A stretch of 64,000 nucleotides of DNA, taken from Alphaproteobacteria bacterium (GTDB taxonomy: Bacteria > Pseudomonadota > Alphaproteobacteria > UBA8366). Positions 17,367 through 30,142 of this stretch are shown piece after piece; the stretch's first letter is position 1; the number at the start of each line of letters is the position of its first letter. The stretch is from positions 310,001 to 374,000 of the forward strand of contig JANQKC010000010.1 in NCBI GenBank assembly GCA_028281325.1, read 5' to 3'. The notes under the pieces are model-generated. The model did no database searches, was not told where the DNA came from, and saw only the letters and a program-made list of their open reading frames with translations. Made by a program: the position numbers and the translations under genes.

Positions 17367-18908
17367 TTATAGAAGTAGGCCGATCAGCAGGCCCAAGACC
17401 AATGCGCCGATCAGCTTCATGCGGCCGCTCGGTCGCCACCCGGCCTCGTGTTCGCCCCGCAGCGCCGCGACGCTGTCCGGATGCAGCTTCAATCCGTCTT
17501 CGGTTACCGTTTCCGACAAACGCGACGCCATCCGCGCCAGGGCGGGAAGACCGGCGGCGATATCCGAGATATCGGTCGCCGCCTGTCGCAAGCGCGCCTC
17601 GGGGCCGCGATTCTCGATCATCCACGACTCGATCAGCGGCTGCGCGACAACCCACATATTCGTACCCGGATCGAGCTTGCGGCCCACGCCTTCCGCCACC
17701 AGCATCGTTTTTTGCAGCAACAGGAGCTGTGGCTGGGTTTCCATGTTGAAGCGGTCGGTTACCTCGAAGAGTTGCGCCAGCAACCGCGCGACGGAGATTT
17801 CATGCAGCGGCAGGCGCGCGATCGGCTCGCCGATGGACCGGCACGCCTGCATGAAGGAATCCCGCGACTCGCCGTGCGGCACATAGCCCGCGTCGAAATG
17901 CACGTCGGCGACCCGGCCGTAATCCCCTTGCAGGAACCCGAACAGCATATCGGCCAGATAATGGCGGGTCGGCCGGTCGAGCCGCCCCATGATGCCGAAA
18001 TCGACCGGCAGCAACGTTCCGTCCGCGCCGACGAACATATTGCCGGGGTGCATGTCCGCATGAAAGAAGCCGTGCTCGAACACCTGCCGGAAAAACGCGC
18101 GGGCCGAGTTGGCGAGGATTTCCTGCCGATCCAGTCCCGCCGCGTCGAGCTGTTCGATATCGCCGATGGGCATGCCGTCGACCCGCTCGAGCGTTAGGAC
18201 CCGCCGGGTCGTGCGCTGCCAATCGACGCCGGGGACCCGAAACCCGGGGTCATCCCCCATGTTGTCGGCAAATTCGGACGCGGCCGCGGCTTCGATCCGC
18301 ATATCGAGTTCGTTCTCGACCGAGTCGGCGAACGTCCGCACCACATCGACGGGGCGCAACCGCCGCACTTCCGGCAAAGCCCATTCCGCGGTGCCGGCGA
18401 GCCATTCGAACAACTCCAAATCCTGCGCGAACTGCGCCTCGATCTCCGGACGCAGCACTTTCACCGCGACTTCCTCGCCATCGGTGGTGACGGCGAAATG
18501 GACCTGCGCGATCGACGCGGCGGCGACGGGCGTTTCGTCGAAACTCTCGAAGACCGAGGCGAGATCCGTTTCAAGTTCGCGCTCGATCGTCGCAATCGCC
18601 TCCGCCGCCGGGAAGGGCGGCATGTCCGCGTGGAGCGCCGACAGGTCCTCCGCGATGTCGTCGCCGATCAGGTCGGATCGCACCGCGAGCGACTGGCCGA
18701 ACTTGATGAAGCTGGGACCGAGATCGATCAGCGCCGCCGCCAGCCGCTGCCCCGGCCGCCCTTTGCCCTGTTTCCGCGCAAGGCGTCGCAGCAACCACAA
18801 CGCCCAGGGCGGGGCATCGGCCTGTTCCAAGGGGAAGAGCGCGTCATGGCGGGCCAGTGTCCGGGCGATGCGGACCAAACGAAGGAGGCTGTTTAGCGAT
18901 TGAAACAT
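17367..18908 (-). CDS. ubiB: UbiB-family ubiquinone biosynthesis accessory kinase/ATPase
   Basis: A 513-residue atypical kinase-like protein needed for aerobic ubiquinone synthesis. It has the diagnostic KxGQ motif ([13 protein letters not shown]), [11 protein letters not shown] replacing the usual P-loop, the VAVKVLRP lysine, [11 protein letters not shown] and [13 protein letters not shown] metal-binding Asp. One or two hydrophobic segments at the very C-terminus ([15 protein letters not shown]) anchor it to the membrane, as in the family. It lies 27 bp after ubiE on the same strand, as part of one transcription unit. Confidence 0.93.
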   Translation of the reverse strand: MFQSLNSLLRLVRIARTLARHDALFPLEQADAPPWALWLLRRLARKQGKGRPGQRLAAALIDLGPSFIKFGQSLAVRSDLIGDDIAEDLSALHADMPPFPAAEAIATIERELETDLASVFESFDETPVAAASIAQVHFAVTTDGEEVAVKVLRPEIEAQFAQDLELFEWLAGTAEWALPEVRRLRPVDVVRTFADSVENELDMRIEAAAASEFADNMGDDPGFRVPGVDWQRTTRRVLTLERVDGMPIGDIEQLDAAGLDRQEILANSARAFFRQVFEHGFFHADMHPGNMFVGADGTLLPVDFGIMGRLDRPTRHYLADMLFGFLQGDYGRVADVHFDAGYVPHGESRDSFMQACRSIGEPIARLPLHEISVARLLAQLFEVTDRFNMETQPQLLLLQKTMLVAEGVGRKLDPGTNMWVVAQPLIESWMIENRGPEARLRQAATDISDIAAGLPALARMASRLSETVTEDGLKLHPDSVAALRGEHEAGWRPSGRMKLIGALVLGLLIGLLL

Positions 18909-18935
18909 GACTGTTGCGGTACCGCGGCCCGCCCG

Positions 18936-19709
18936 TCAGATCCGCCAGGCGGCGTGGATCGCGGCGATGCCGCCGCTCAGGTTGCGGTATTTTACCAGAT
19001 CGAACCCGGCCGCGCGCATCCGCCCGCAGAGGTCGTCCTGGTCGGGAAAGCGACGGATGCTTTCCACGAGATAGCGATAGGCGTCGCGGTCCCCGGCAAC
19101 CATGCCGCCCAACACCGGCAGCACCGAAAAGGAATAGCGGTCGTAGATTTCGCGGACCCCCGGAATCGCGACATGGCTGAATTCCAGGCAGAAGAACCGG
19201 CCGCCCGGACGCAGGACGCGACGCGCCTCGGCAAGCGCCGCATCGATCCGGGTGACGTTGCGCAGCCCGAAGGCAATCGTGTAGGCGTCGACAGCGGAAT
19301 CCGGAATGGGCAGCGCTTCGGCATCCCCGACGGTCCAATGAATGTTTCCAACATGCCCGCGGTCGATCGCCCGGTCTCGCCCGGTCACCACCATGTTCCG
19401 GTTGATGTCGCAGACGGTGACCCGGCCGCCGCCGGCATCGAGAAACCGCGCGGCGATGTCGCCGGTCCCGCCGGCCACATCGAGCAGATGCATCGACGGT
19501 CGCGGCCGCAGCCAGTCGATCAGCGCGGCCTTCCAAAGGCGGTGAACCCCCGCGGACATGAGATCGTTCATCAGGTCGTAGCGGGTGGCGACGCTGTCGA
19601 AGACATCGCGCACGAGCCCGGCTTTCGCCGCCGCATCCACCTCGCGATAGCCGAAAGACGCGGTCGCCGCGCCGTCGGTGTTGCCGGTATGGGTGTTGTC
19701 GTCCGCCAT
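18936..19709 (-). CDS. ubiE: Ubiquinone/menaquinone C-methyltransferase
   Basis: A 257-residue SAM-dependent methyltransferase acting on the quinone ring. The N-terminal [20 protein letters not shown] and [20 protein letters not shown] are the UbiE signature. The SAM-binding motif is [16 protein letters not shown], and the later [20 protein letters not shown] is also typical. First gene of the minus-strand ubiE-ubiB unit, divergent from mutM with only 48 bp between starts, so the two promoters must overlap. Confidence 0.94.
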   Translation of the reverse strand: MADDNTHTGNTDGAATASFGYREVDAAAKAGLVRDVFDSVATRYDLMNDLMSAGVHRLWKAALIDWLRPRPSMHLLDVAGGTGDIAARFLDAGGGRVTVCDINRNMVVTGRDRAIDRGHVGNIHWTVGDAEALPIPDSAVDAYTIAFGLRNVTRIDAALAEARRVLRPGGRFFCLEFSHVAIPGVREIYDRYSFSVLPVLGGMVAGDRDAYRYLVESIRRFPDQDDLCGRMRAAGFDLVKYRNLSGGIAAIHAAWRI

Positions 19710-19757
19710 GTCGGCGACGATAGCGCAGGCGGCATTAGTTTGCTAGAAGATGCGCCC

Positions 19758-20612
19758 ATGCCTGAGCTTCCAGAGGTTGAGACCGTTTGTCGCGGATTGC
19801 GGCCGAAGCTGGAAGGCCGCGTGCTGACCGATGTCATTCAGCGGCGGCCGGATCTTCGCTTCCCGATTCCCGACGGCTTCGTCGACCGCCTGCGCGGCCG
19901 CCGCGTGATCCGCGTGCATCGGCGCGCCAAGTACATCCTGGCTACCCTCGACGACCGTACCGTGCTGATCGCCCATCTCGGGATGTCGGGCCGCATGACG
20001 CTGCACGACGACGCGCCGCCGCCCGCGGGTCCGCACGACCATGTGGAATTCGCCACCGACGCCGGCTGCACCATCCGCTTCTGCGATCCGCGCCGCTTCG
20101 GCATGATGGATCTCACGACCGAAGCGACGCTGGCCGGACACCGCATGCTCAAGGACCTGGGTCCGGAGCCGCTGTCAGACGCCTTCTCCGCCGATCATCT
20201 GAACGCCGTGCTGGCGGGACGGCGCACCCCGATCAAGGCCGCCCTCCTGGATCAGAAAAACGTTGCCGGTCTGGGTAACATCTATGTGTGCGAGGCGCTG
20301 TTCCGCGCCGCCGTGTCGCCGCGCCGCAGTGCTCATACCATACCGGGCCGCCGCAGCGACCGGCTGGTCCGCGAGATCAAGGCCGTGCTGGAAGAGGCGA
20401 TCGCGTCGGGCGGGTCGAGCCTGCGCGATTTTGTACAAGCGGACGGCGAGTTGGGGTATTTTCAGCATCAATGGCAGGTCTACGGACGCGAAGGCGAGGC
20501 TTGCGGCTACGGTGCCGGGCCGGGCGGGCCGAACCGGACCTGCGACGGTGTCATCCGGCGCATCACACAAAACGGCCGGTCCACGTTCTACTGCGGAAAG
20601 CATCAACGATGA
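19758..20612 (+). CDS. mutM: Formamidopyrimidine-DNA glycosylase with variant zinc finger
   Basis: A 284-residue base-excision repair enzyme that removes 8-oxoguanine. Catalytic Pro2-Glu3 ([13 protein letters not shown]), Lys in [18 protein letters not shown] and [20 protein letters not shown] are intact. The C-terminal zinc finger is unusual: the first cysteine pair is spaced by 13 residues (EAC ... RTC) rather than 2, and the last ligand position reads CGKH instead of CxxC, so the site would be Cys3-His. ATG 19758 gives the required PELPE start after Met removal. The stop overlaps the next gene (ATGA). Confidence 0.92.
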   Translation: MPELPEVETVCRGLRPKLEGRVLTDVIQRRPDLRFPIPDGFVDRLRGRRVIRVHRRAKYILATLDDRTVLIAHLGMSGRMTLHDDAPPPAGPHDHVEFATDAGCTIRFCDPRRFGMMDLTTEATLAGHRMLKDLGPEPLSDAFSADHLNAVLAGRRTPIKAALLDQKNVAGLGNIYVCEALFRAAVSPRRSAHTIPGRRSDRLVREIKAVLEEAIASGGSSLRDFVQADGELGYFQHQWQVYGREGEACGYGAGPGGPNRTCDGVIRRITQNGRSTFYCGKHQR

Positions 20613-20998
20613 GCCAACGCGCCCAACCGATCTTCCGAATCGTCTGCCTTGCGGCCGTCTTGCTGACCGCCACCACGGTGGGCCGCGCGGGCGAGTTCCT
20701 GGCCGGCTTCGACGACCTGCCGGTGATGCCCGGCCTGGCGCCGGTCAAGGAAGCGGGCATCGTGTTCGACACGCCGGCCGGCCGGATCGTCGAGGGGTAC
20801 GCCGCCGGCGCGGTGGATCGGACCGCCGTGCGGCAGTTCTACGCCAAGACGCTGCCGCAGCTCGGCTGGAGGAAAAAAAGCCAAAAAGAATTCCGCCGCG
20901 AGGGCGAGAAACTGACCATCGATTTCAAAGGCAAGGACGGCGCGCTCACCGTGCGCTTTACCTTGTCGCCGAAGGATGCCGCCGGGCAAACCCGGTAG
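20609..20998 (+). CDS. Exported hypothetical protein following mutM
   Basis: A 129-residue protein with a signal peptide ([21 protein letters not shown], cleavage near 27). The mature part has [17 protein letters not shown], an [17 protein letters not shown] segment and [20 protein letters not shown]. It is translationally coupled to mutM by a 4-bp overlap. I recall similar small exported proteins after mutM in other alphaproteobacteria, but no function or characterised domain. A periplasmic beta-rich fold is plausible from the alternating pattern at the end. Confidence 0.75.
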   Translation: MSQRAQPIFRIVCLAAVLLTATTVGRAGEFLAGFDDLPVMPGLAPVKEAGIVFDTPAGRIVEGYAAGAVDRTAVRQFYAKTLPQLGWRKKSQKEFRREGEKLTIDFKGKDGALTVRFTLSPKDAAGQTR

Positions 20999-21097
20999 CG
21001 ACGAGGAAACGCAGGCCAGGAACACATACCGGCACGGCAGGCGAAGACGCACCGCGCCGGATCGAGACGAAGCGACAATAACAAGGACCCTGATCTG

Positions 21098-21874
21098 ATG
21101 ACGTATGAACATATCTTGGTGGAGCGCCGGGACGCTGTCGGCCTGATCACGCTCAACCGCCCGCAAGCCCTGAACGCCCTGTGCACGCCGCTGATCGAAG
21201 AGCTGGGCAAGGCGCTGGACGACCTCGAGGCCGACGACGCAATCGGCGCGATCGTGCTGACCGGCTCGGAAAAAGACTTCGCCGCCGGCGCGGACATCAA
21301 GGAGATGCAGCCGAAGTCCTACATGGATTGCTATCTCGACGATTTCATCACCGACGGTTGGGAGCGGGTCGCCGCGACGCGCAAGCCGACGATCGCGGCC
21401 GTGGCGGGCTATGCGCTCGGCGGCGGCTGCGAGATGGCGATGATGTGCGATTTCATCATCGCGGCCGACACCGCGAAATTCGGCCAGCCGGAAATCACCC
21501 TCGGGGTCATTCCCGGCGCGGGCGGGACGCAGCGGCTGACCCGGTTCGTCGGCAAGTCGAAGGCGATGGAAATGTGCCTCACCGGCCGGATGATGGATGC
21601 GGACGAGGCGGAACGCTGCGGGCTCGTGAGCCGAGTCGTTGCGGCGGACGAGTTGCTCGACGATGCGATCAAGACGGCGGGCAAGATCGCTTCCATGTCC
21701 CGGCCGGCGGTCTATATGGCAAAGGAATCCGTCAATCGGTCCTACGAAACCACGCTGGCCGAAGGCGTCCGGTTCGAGCGCCGGCTGTTCCATTCCTGTT
21801 TCGCGACCGAGGATCAGACCGAAGGCATGGCCGCCTTCGCCGAAAAGCGGAAGCCGGACTTCAAGAACCGCTAG
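21098..21874 (+). CDS. Enoyl-CoA hydratase (crotonase family)
   Basis: A 258-residue hydratase of beta-oxidation, converting trans-2-enoyl-CoA to 3-hydroxyacyl-CoA. The oxyanion-hole segments [12 protein letters not shown] and [19 protein letters not shown] are present, with both catalytic glutamates (one in LGGGCE, one in [19 protein letters not shown]). Length and both Glu residues match short-chain EchA/FadB1-type enzymes. It stands between mutM and rpsT, as is common in alphaproteobacteria, and is preceded by AAGGACC as ribosome site. Confidence 0.92.
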   Translation: MTYEHILVERRDAVGLITLNRPQALNALCTPLIEELGKALDDLEADDAIGAIVLTGSEKDFAAGADIKEMQPKSYMDCYLDDFITDGWERVAATRKPTIAAVAGYALGGGCEMAMMCDFIIAADTAKFGQPEITLGVIPGAGGTQRLTRFVGKSKAMEMCLTGRMMDADEAERCGLVSRVVAADELLDDAIKTAGKIASMSRPAVYMAKESVNRSYETTLAEGVRFERRLFHSCFATEDQTEGMAAFAEKRKPDFKNR

Positions 21875-21987
21875 CCGGCCGGCGGCGGCGAAGGCAACCC
21901 GGGCGGAGCGAATCGACATCCGAGTCGGGTAGGCCGGACCCGATCCGAAACCCCCGGTTTCCCGGTAAATTCCCGGCATTTGCAGTC

Positions 21988-22016
21988 TTGACGCGGTGGC
22001 GCTGGCCTACTATAAG
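21988..22016 (+). promoter_or_regulatory. rpsT promoter
   Basis: TTGACG (21988-21993), a 17-bp spacer and TATAAG (22011-22016) form a near-consensus housekeeping promoter. It sits in the gap between the hydratase and rpsT, leaving a leader of about 70 nt. Confidence 0.75.
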
Positions 22017-22092
22017 CGCCACCGCCCGTGACGATGCCGTTTCGCGCGCAAGCACGGCGGAAGTCACGGCGAAACCAAGGAATACGAGAGAC

Positions 22093-22353
22093 ATGGCAAA
22101 TACCAAAAGCGTCCGGAAACGCGTCCGGCAGACCGAGCGCCGCACCATTCGAAACCGCGCCCGGCGCAGCCGCGTCCGCACCTATCTCCGCAAGGTCGAA
22201 GAAGCGATCGAGGCGAAGGACAAGGCGGCGGCCGAAGCGGCCTTCAAGGCCGTGATGCCGGAAATGCACCGCAGCGTCGGCAAGGGCATCATGCACCGGA
22301 ACACGGTCGACCGGAAATTGTCGCGTTTGTCCAGCCGGATTAAGGCCCTATAG
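22093..22353 (+). CDS. rpsT: 30S ribosomal protein S20
   Basis: An 86-residue basic protein, [19 protein letters not shown], with the typical S20 helical core and the conserved [17 protein letters not shown] end. S20 binds 16S rRNA early in 30S assembly. Full family length. It has its own promoter at 21988-22016 and an intrinsic terminator at 22406-22440, so it is monocistronic, and it precedes dnaA as in many alphaproteobacteria. Confidence 0.96.
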   Translation: MANTKSVRKRVRQTERRTIRNRARRSRVRTYLRKVEEAIEAKDKAAAEAAFKAVMPEMHRSVGKGIMHRNTVDRKLSRLSSRIKAL

Positions 22354-22405
22354 GCCGATCGCAACGGCGGCGTCTCGCCCCTGTTGCAAAAGTGAAACAA
22401 TAACG

Positions 22406-22440
22406 GCCGCGCCCTTTTGGCGCGGCTTTTCGTTTTTTCA
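22406..22440 (+). terminator. Intrinsic terminator of rpsT
   Basis: Perfect 8-bp stem GCCGCGCC / GGCGCGGC with loop CTTTT, followed by TTTTCGTTTTTT. A textbook Rho-independent terminator about 50 bp after the rpsT stop. Confidence 0.9.
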
Positions 22441-23004
22441 GGTTTAGCGGGCACTTCGGCACGGCCCTTCGCGATCGCGTTTCCTGTCAACAATTTTATT
22501 TTGGGAATTCGCACCGGAACTGCCGTGAAAGCCGTTGAAGACTCCCGGGGCCATCGGTAGATTGAAATCCTCAGCAGTCAGGGAGAACTGTGCCAACAAC
22601 GGTCAAGCGAGACAGTCCGGTCGCAAGACAGAGGCAATGAGGGTTAAGGAACAAAAAAACAATATGTTCCAGCCCTTTACGCACCGACGGAGTTTTCGGC
22701 TCGTGTTTGTGGATTAGCGTCAGAGGTCGTCTGGTCGCGAGGGGAGTTGTTTGTTTCAATTGGTGAACGGCCCGGCGTAAAACCCGGTTCGAAGGCTCCG
22801 CACCACATGGCCGCGCTTGTGGATCGTCCATGACCACGCCGCGCATTTGGCATCGTCCTTTCCGACAGAGAGTGTCGTCCGATCGACCGTGAGTTGCAGG
22901 GTCGCCGGATGAAGACAGGGTAACGGGGTTGTTACGGTTTGCCGCTGAGGGAACTGTGGCAGGCGGTCGGGTGACACCGGCGGCCGCGAGACGAGGGGGT
23001 TTAC
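22441..23004. other. Gene-free region upstream of dnaA, possible regulatory or origin region
   Basis: About 560 bp without a credible gene. It contains two sites with the DnaA-box core TGTGGAT, TGTGGATTA at 22708-22716 (one mismatch to TGTGGATAA) and TGTGGATCG at 22818-22826 (two mismatches), about 110 bp apart in the same orientation. AT-rich runs occur at 22488-22505 and 22650-22665. This is enough for dnaA autoregulation but weak for a chromosomal origin. Short frames here, including one antisense to the dnaA start, look spurious. Confidence 0.4.
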
Positions 23005-24384
23005 GTGGCGATGAATGAGTCGCTGTCGGCGCAGTGGGCAAGAATTCGTGGGCGTTTGCGGGCGGAATATGGTGAAGCGGCATACCGAAGCTGGTTGAAG
23101 CCGTTGACGTTAATGGGATACGCGGACGGACAAATCCGCATTTCCGCTCCGACGCGGTTCATGTGCGACTGGGTTCAGTCGCAATACGGCGAGCGTATCG
23201 CCCGCCTGTGGAAGGCGGAAAACGAAGAGATCTCCGGCGTCGACATCATCCTGGACAGCGGCGGACAGTCGGCTGCGATCCCGCCGGCCGATAGCGCGGC
23301 CGCGGTGAGCGCGGTCAGCCCGGCGACATCCCCGGCCGCCGCGCCGGCCATGGCGGATGCCGATATCGGCGCGCCGCTCGACCCGCGTTTCACCTTCAAC
23401 AATTTCATCGTCGGCAAGCCGAACGAACTCGCCTTCGCCGCCGCGCGCCGCGTGGCCGAAGCCAACGCCGTTCCGTTCAACCCGCTGTTCCTGTATGGCG
23501 GCGTCGGCTTGGGCAAGACTCATTTGATGCACGCGATCGCCTGGCAGATTCGCGAGACGCGGCCGGACCGCCGGGTCATCTACCTGTCCGCCGAAAAGTT
23601 CATGTATCAGTTCATCCGGGCGCTGCGGTACAAAGACACGGTCGCGTTCAAGGAGCAGTTCCGCTCGGTCGACGTGCTGATGATCGACGACGTGCAATTC
23701 ATCGCCGGCAAGGACAGCACGCAGGAAGAGTTTTTCCACACCTTCAATGCGCTGGTGGACCAGAACCACCAGGTGATCATCTCGGCGGACAAGTCGCCGA
23801 ACGATCTGGACATGGAAGACCGCATGAAGTCCCGGCTGGGCTGGGGACTGGTCGCGGATATCCACCCCACGACCTATGAGTTGCGGCTCGGCATCCTGCA
23901 GTCGAAGGCGGAGCAACTCGACACCGCGATCCCGCAGAAGGTGCTTGAATTCCTGGCGCACAAGATCACGTCGAACGTGCGCGAACTGGAAGGCGCGCTG
24001 AACCGGATCGGCGCCTATGCCAAACTCGTCGGCCGACCGGTCACGCTGGAGAACACGCAGGACGTGCTGCACGACATCCTGCGCGCCAACGACCGCAAGG
24101 TGACGATCGAGGAAATTCAGAAGCGGGTCGCCGAGCATTACAACATCCGCCTGTCGGAAATGTATTCGGCGCGGCGCGCGCGCGCCGTCGCCCGCCCACG
24201 TCAGGTCGCGATGTATCTGTCGAAGCAACTGACGGCGCGCTCGCTGCCGGAGATCGGCCGCAAATTCGGCGGCCGCGACCATACGACCGTCATGCACGCG
24301 GTGCGCAAGGTGGACGAACTGCGGTCGCTCGACAGCAATTTCGCGGAGGATATCGAGCTGTTGCGCCGCATGCTGGAGACCTGA
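23005..24384 (+). CDS. dnaA: Chromosomal replication initiator DnaA
   Basis: A 459-residue initiator that opens the origin. Domain I is at 1-85, a variable Ala/Pro-rich linker at about 95-120, the AAA+ domain from about 125 with Walker A GGVGLGKT (165-172), Walker [10 protein letters not shown], and the C-terminal helix-turn-helix with [15 protein letters not shown] that reads DnaA boxes. The start is GTG at 23005, after AGGGGG; ATG at 23011 would remove only two residues. Followed by dnaN, recF and gyrB in the ancestral order. Confidence 0.95.
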   Translation: MAMNESLSAQWARIRGRLRAEYGEAAYRSWLKPLTLMGYADGQIRISAPTRFMCDWVQSQYGERIARLWKAENEEISGVDIILDSGGQSAAIPPADSAAAVSAVSPATSPAAAPAMADADIGAPLDPRFTFNNFIVGKPNELAFAAARRVAEANAVPFNPLFLYGGVGLGKTHLMHAIAWQIRETRPDRRVIYLSAEKFMYQFIRALRYKDTVAFKEQFRSVDVLMIDDVQFIAGKDSTQEEFFHTFNALVDQNHQVIISADKSPNDLDMEDRMKSRLGWGLVADIHPTTYELRLGILQSKAEQLDTAIPQKVLEFLAHKITSNVRELEGALNRIGAYAKLVGRPVTLENTQDVLHDILRANDRKVTIEEIQKRVAEHYNIRLSEMYSARRARAVARPRQVAMYLSKQLTARSLPEIGRKFGGRDHTTVMHAVRKVDELRSLDSNFAEDIELLRRMLET

Positions 24385-24643
24385 TCCTGCCTTCCGGGGC
24401 ACGGACCGAACCGCGCCCTGGACTCATCTTCTTTCTCGCTTTTAAAACAAGCGCTTAAAATAACCTTTCGTTGGCTGCGCCGCGTCCAAAAAACGTGCGG
24501 TGGCGGCGGCGCTGTGTTATATTTTTCAACCGTTCATCGACCGAGTCACCCAACACGTCAATCGTCGTCGAGCGGGCCGGGCGCATCCGGTATCCGAACG
24601 GGAACGAGTCCTTCTTTCTGACTGAAACGAGACGCTGAACAAC

Positions 24644-25768
24644 ATGAAACTCACCATCGAACGCGCCGCGCTCCTTCGGTCCCTCAATCATGTACAGAGC
24701 GTGGTGGAGCGGCGTAACACGATTCCCATTCTGTCGAATGTCCAGTTACAGGTGGCGGACGGCAAACTGGGCCTGACCGCCACCGACATGGACCTAGCGA
24801 TCGTCGAAACGGTCGACGCCGCGATCGAAACCGACGGATCGACGACGGCGCCGGCGCATACCTTGTACGACATCGTCCGCAAACTCCCGGACGGCGCCCA
24901 GGTCGAACTCGACGCGGGCGGCGACGCCGGCCAGGTCCTGCTGCGCGCCGGCCGCTCGCGCTTCACGCTGCAATCGCTGCCGACCAGCGATTTTCCACAG
25001 ATGACGAGCGGCGACCTGCCACACCGCTTCAAGCTGAAGGCGGCGGATTTGCGGGCGCTGATCGACCGCACGCGCTTCGCCATCTCGACCGAGGAGACCC
25101 GCTACTATCTCAACGGCATCTACCTGCACATGGTGGCCGAGAGCGACCATGGCGGCGAGATGCTGCGCGCCGTCGCGACGGACGGACATCGGCTGGCCCG
25201 GGTCGAAGTGCCGTTGCCGGACGGCGCGGCCGGCATTCCCGGCGTCATCGTGCCCCGCAAGACGGTCAACGAATTGCGCAAGCTGATCGACGAGACCGAG
25301 GAAGACGTCGAAGTCGGCCTGTCCGACGCGAAGATCCACTTCGCCTTCGACGATGTCGAACTGACCTCGAAGCTGATCGACGGCACCTTCCCCGATTACG
25401 ACCGGGTCATCCCGACGGGCAACGACAAGTCGCTGGACGTGGACTGCCAGTATTTCGCCGCGGCGGTCGACCGGGTCGCGACGATTTCCACCGAGAAATC
25501 CCGCGCCGTCAAACTGGCCGTCGAGAACGGCATCGTCACGCTCAGCGCGTCGAGCCCGGACAGCGGCACCGCGACCGAGGAGATCGAGGTCGACTATCAG
25601 CAGGACGCGATCGAGATCGGGTTCAACGCACGCTATCTGCTCGACATCACGCAGCAGATCGAAGGCGAGACGGCGCAGTTCAGCATGGCGGACGCGGCGT
25701 CGCCGACCGTGATACGCGACGGCGACGACAAGAGCGCGCTTTACGTGTTGATGCCGATGCGCGTGTAG
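24644..25768 (+). CDS. dnaN: DNA polymerase III beta sliding clamp
   Basis: A 374-residue clamp with three repeats of the clamp fold. MKLTIERAALLRSLNHVQSVVERRNTIPILSN is split over the start, TGHR-type ATDGHRLARVEVPL lies mid-protein, and the end YVLMPMRV is the conserved hydrophobic C-terminus that forms the partner-binding pocket. It encircles DNA and tethers the replicase. A 259-bp gap separates it from dnaA; this gap contains an AAGCGCTT palindrome and AT-rich stretches likely to hold the dnaN promoter. Confidence 0.96.
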   Translation: MKLTIERAALLRSLNHVQSVVERRNTIPILSNVQLQVADGKLGLTATDMDLAIVETVDAAIETDGSTTAPAHTLYDIVRKLPDGAQVELDAGGDAGQVLLRAGRSRFTLQSLPTSDFPQMTSGDLPHRFKLKAADLRALIDRTRFAISTEETRYYLNGIYLHMVAESDHGGEMLRAVATDGHRLARVEVPLPDGAAGIPGVIVPRKTVNELRKLIDETEEDVEVGLSDAKIHFAFDDVELTSKLIDGTFPDYDRVIPTGNDKSLDVDCQYFAAAVDRVATISTEKSRAVKLAVENGIVTLSASSPDSGTATEEIEVDYQQDAIEIGFNARYLLDITQQIEGETAQFSMADAASPTVIRDGDDKSALYVLMPMRV

Positions 25769-25801
25769 CGCCGGGGCGGAGGCAGGACAATTCTCGCGCC
25801 C

Positions 25802-27007
25802 ATGCACCCCTCCACCGCGACAATGCCGGTGACGCCGTCCGTGACGACACCGGTGGCGTTGTCGATTGCGCGCCTGCGGCTGACGGATTTCCGCTGCTAT
25901 ACGGCGGCGCGGCTCGATCTCGACGAACGGCCGGTGATCCTGACCGGACCGAACGGCGCCGGCAAGACCAACATGCTGGAAGCGGTGTCCCTGCTGGCTC
26001 CGGGGCGCGGCTTGCGCGGCGCGCGGCTCGACGATCTCGCGCGCAGCGGCGGCAACCGCGGCGGCGGCGAAAACGACAACGACCAAGGCGGCTGGGCGGT
26101 CGCGGCCTCGATCGTCACGCCGGACGGCGTGCGGGAGATCGGCACCGGTCGCAGTCCGGAGGGCGGAACGCGGCGGATCGTCCGCATCGACGGCGCGCCG
26201 GCGAAAAGCCAAGCCGCGCTCGGCGAGCATGTCGGCGCGGTCTGGTTGACGCCGCAGATGGACCGGCTGTTCACCGACGGGTCGACCGGCCGGCGACGGT
26301 TCCTCGACCGGCTGGTCTTCGGGTTCGACGCCGCCCATGCCGGACGGGTCAGCGGATACGATCACGCGATGCGGGAACGCTCGCGTCTGCTGCGCGACGG
26401 CGCGGGCGACGATACCTGGCTCGGCTCGCTGGAACGCAAGATGGCCGAGCGCGGCGTCGCGATCGCCGCCGCCCGACGCGAGATGACCGCCCGGCTGGCG
26501 CGGCTGTGCGGCGCACCCTCCGGCCCGTTCCCCGGCGCGGAGGTGACGGTGACCGGATCGGTCGAAGAATGGCTCGACGAAGCGCCGGCCTTGACCGTGG
26601 AAGACCGGTTGCAGACGGCGCTGCGCGAGAGCCGGCCGCATGACGCAAACGCGGGCGGGGCCGCGGTCGGACCGCACCGCAGCGACCTGAAGGTCCGCCA
26701 CCTGGCGAAAGACATGCCGGCGGAATTGTGTTCCACCGGCGAGCAAAAGGCCCTGTTGATCGCCGTCGTGCTGGCGAACGCGCGGCTCCAGACGGCGGAA
26801 CGCGGCCGCGTGCCGCTGCTGCTGCTGGACGAGGTCGCGGCCCATTTGGACGAGGACCGCCGCGAGGCCTTGTTCGAGGAAATATCATCCACCGGCGCTC
26901 AGGCATGGCTGACCGGGACGGATCCCGCGTTGTTCGCATCGCTTGGCGACCGGGCGCAGAAGGTCGCGGTCGAGGATGCGACGCTGACGCAGATATCCGG
27001 CGTTTAG
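25802..27007 (+). CDS. recF: DNA replication/repair protein RecF
   Basis: A 401-residue ABC-type ATPase that loads RecA at single-strand gaps. Walker A is GPNGAGKTN (49-57), the signature segment is CSTGEQKALLIAVVLA, and Walker B is LLLLDEVAAHLDEDRR. A 20-residue Pro/Thr-rich N-terminal extension precedes the usual start SIARLRLTDFRCY, so translation may in fact begin at a later start such as Met8. It follows dnaN by 33 bp and precedes gyrB by 28 bp, forming one unit. Confidence 0.94.
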   Translation: MHPSTATMPVTPSVTTPVALSIARLRLTDFRCYTAARLDLDERPVILTGPNGAGKTNMLEAVSLLAPGRGLRGARLDDLARSGGNRGGGENDNDQGGWAVAASIVTPDGVREIGTGRSPEGGTRRIVRIDGAPAKSQAALGEHVGAVWLTPQMDRLFTDGSTGRRRFLDRLVFGFDAAHAGRVSGYDHAMRERSRLLRDGAGDDTWLGSLERKMAERGVAIAAARREMTARLARLCGAPSGPFPGAEVTVTGSVEEWLDEAPALTVEDRLQTALRESRPHDANAGGAAVGPHRSDLKVRHLAKDMPAELCSTGEQKALLIAVVLANARLQTAERGRVPLLLLDEVAAHLDEDRREALFEEISSTGAQAWLTGTDPALFASLGDRAQKVAVEDATLTQISGV

Positions 27008-27020
27008 CCGAAACCGATAA

Positions 27021-29465
<2,445 letters not shown>

Positions 29466-29589
29466 CCGGAAAAGGCCCCGTTGCGGCCGCCCGGAGCGGG
29501 GCGCACACATGCGGGAGCGTTGTGTTATAGTGCGTCCTGCGATATTGGTATCGCCGGAAGTGGAGACCCAGGTCCTGGACGAGGCTCGT

Positions 29590-30108
29590 TTGTCGACAAG
29601 AAAAAGCAGTTACACGTACGAAGATTTAATCGAGTGCGGTCATGGCCGTTTGTTCGGCCCGGGAAATGCGCAGTTGCCGCTGCCGCCGATGTTGATGTTC
29701 GACCGGATAACGCATATCTCGGAAGAAGGCGGCGAGCACGGCAAAGGCGAAATCATCGCCGAGTTCGACGTCAAGCCGGACCTATGGTTCTTCAAATGTC
29801 ATTTCGAGAACGACCCGGTCATGCCGGGCTGCCTTGGTCTCGACGCCATGTGGCAACTAGTCGGATTTTTCCTGGGCTGGGTCAACGGCATCGGCAGGGG
29901 CCGGGCGCTGGGGGTCGGAGAAGTGAAATTCAGCGGTCAAGTTCTCGAGACCGCAAAGAAACTGACCTATCAAATCAATGTGAAGCGCGTCATCATGCGC
30001 AAGCTGGTCTTGGGCATCGCCGACGGCATCCTGAAATCCGACGGTGAGGTCATCTATAACGTGAAGGATATGCGCGTCGGCCTGTTCACATCCCAGGAAG
30101 GCACGTAA
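29590..30108 (+). CDS. fabA: 3-hydroxydecanoyl-ACP dehydratase/isomerase
   Basis: A 172-residue enzyme that dehydrates 3-hydroxydecanoyl-ACP and isomerises trans-2 to cis-3-decenoyl-ACP, the branch point of anaerobic-type unsaturated fatty-acid synthesis. With TTG 29590 as start the catalytic residues fall exactly at His70 ([12 protein letters not shown]) and Asp84 (CLGLDAMWQ), and total length is 172, both identical to E. coli FabA. An upstream in-frame ATG at 29509 would add 27 residues and lies upstream of a TATAGT -10-like element at 29526-29531, so it is less likely. First gene of fabA-fabB-fabI. Confidence 0.9.
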   Translation: MSTRKSSYTYEDLIECGHGRLFGPGNAQLPLPPMLMFDRITHISEEGGEHGKGEIIAEFDVKPDLWFFKCHFENDPVMPGCLGLDAMWQLVGFFLGWVNGIGRGRALGVGEVKFSGQVLETAKKLTYQINVKRVIMRKLVLGIADGILKSDGEVIYNVKDMRVGLFTSQEGT

Positions 30109-30142
30109 AACCTAAGCTCACGCGTTTCTCGCGAGGTTGAAT

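Noticed and set aside
22441-23004. Chromosomal origin of replication
   Set aside because: Only two imperfect DnaA-like sites were found, far fewer than typical origins, so a firm call is not justified.
22571-23083. Minus-strand 170-codon frame over the dnaA start
   Set aside because: No family resemblance, overlaps dnaA coding sequence, proline/arginine-rich as expected from chance.
24794-26845. Long minus-strand frame across dnaN and recF (683 codons)
   Set aside because: Antisense to two certain genes and lacking any family features; high-GC genomes give such frames by chance.
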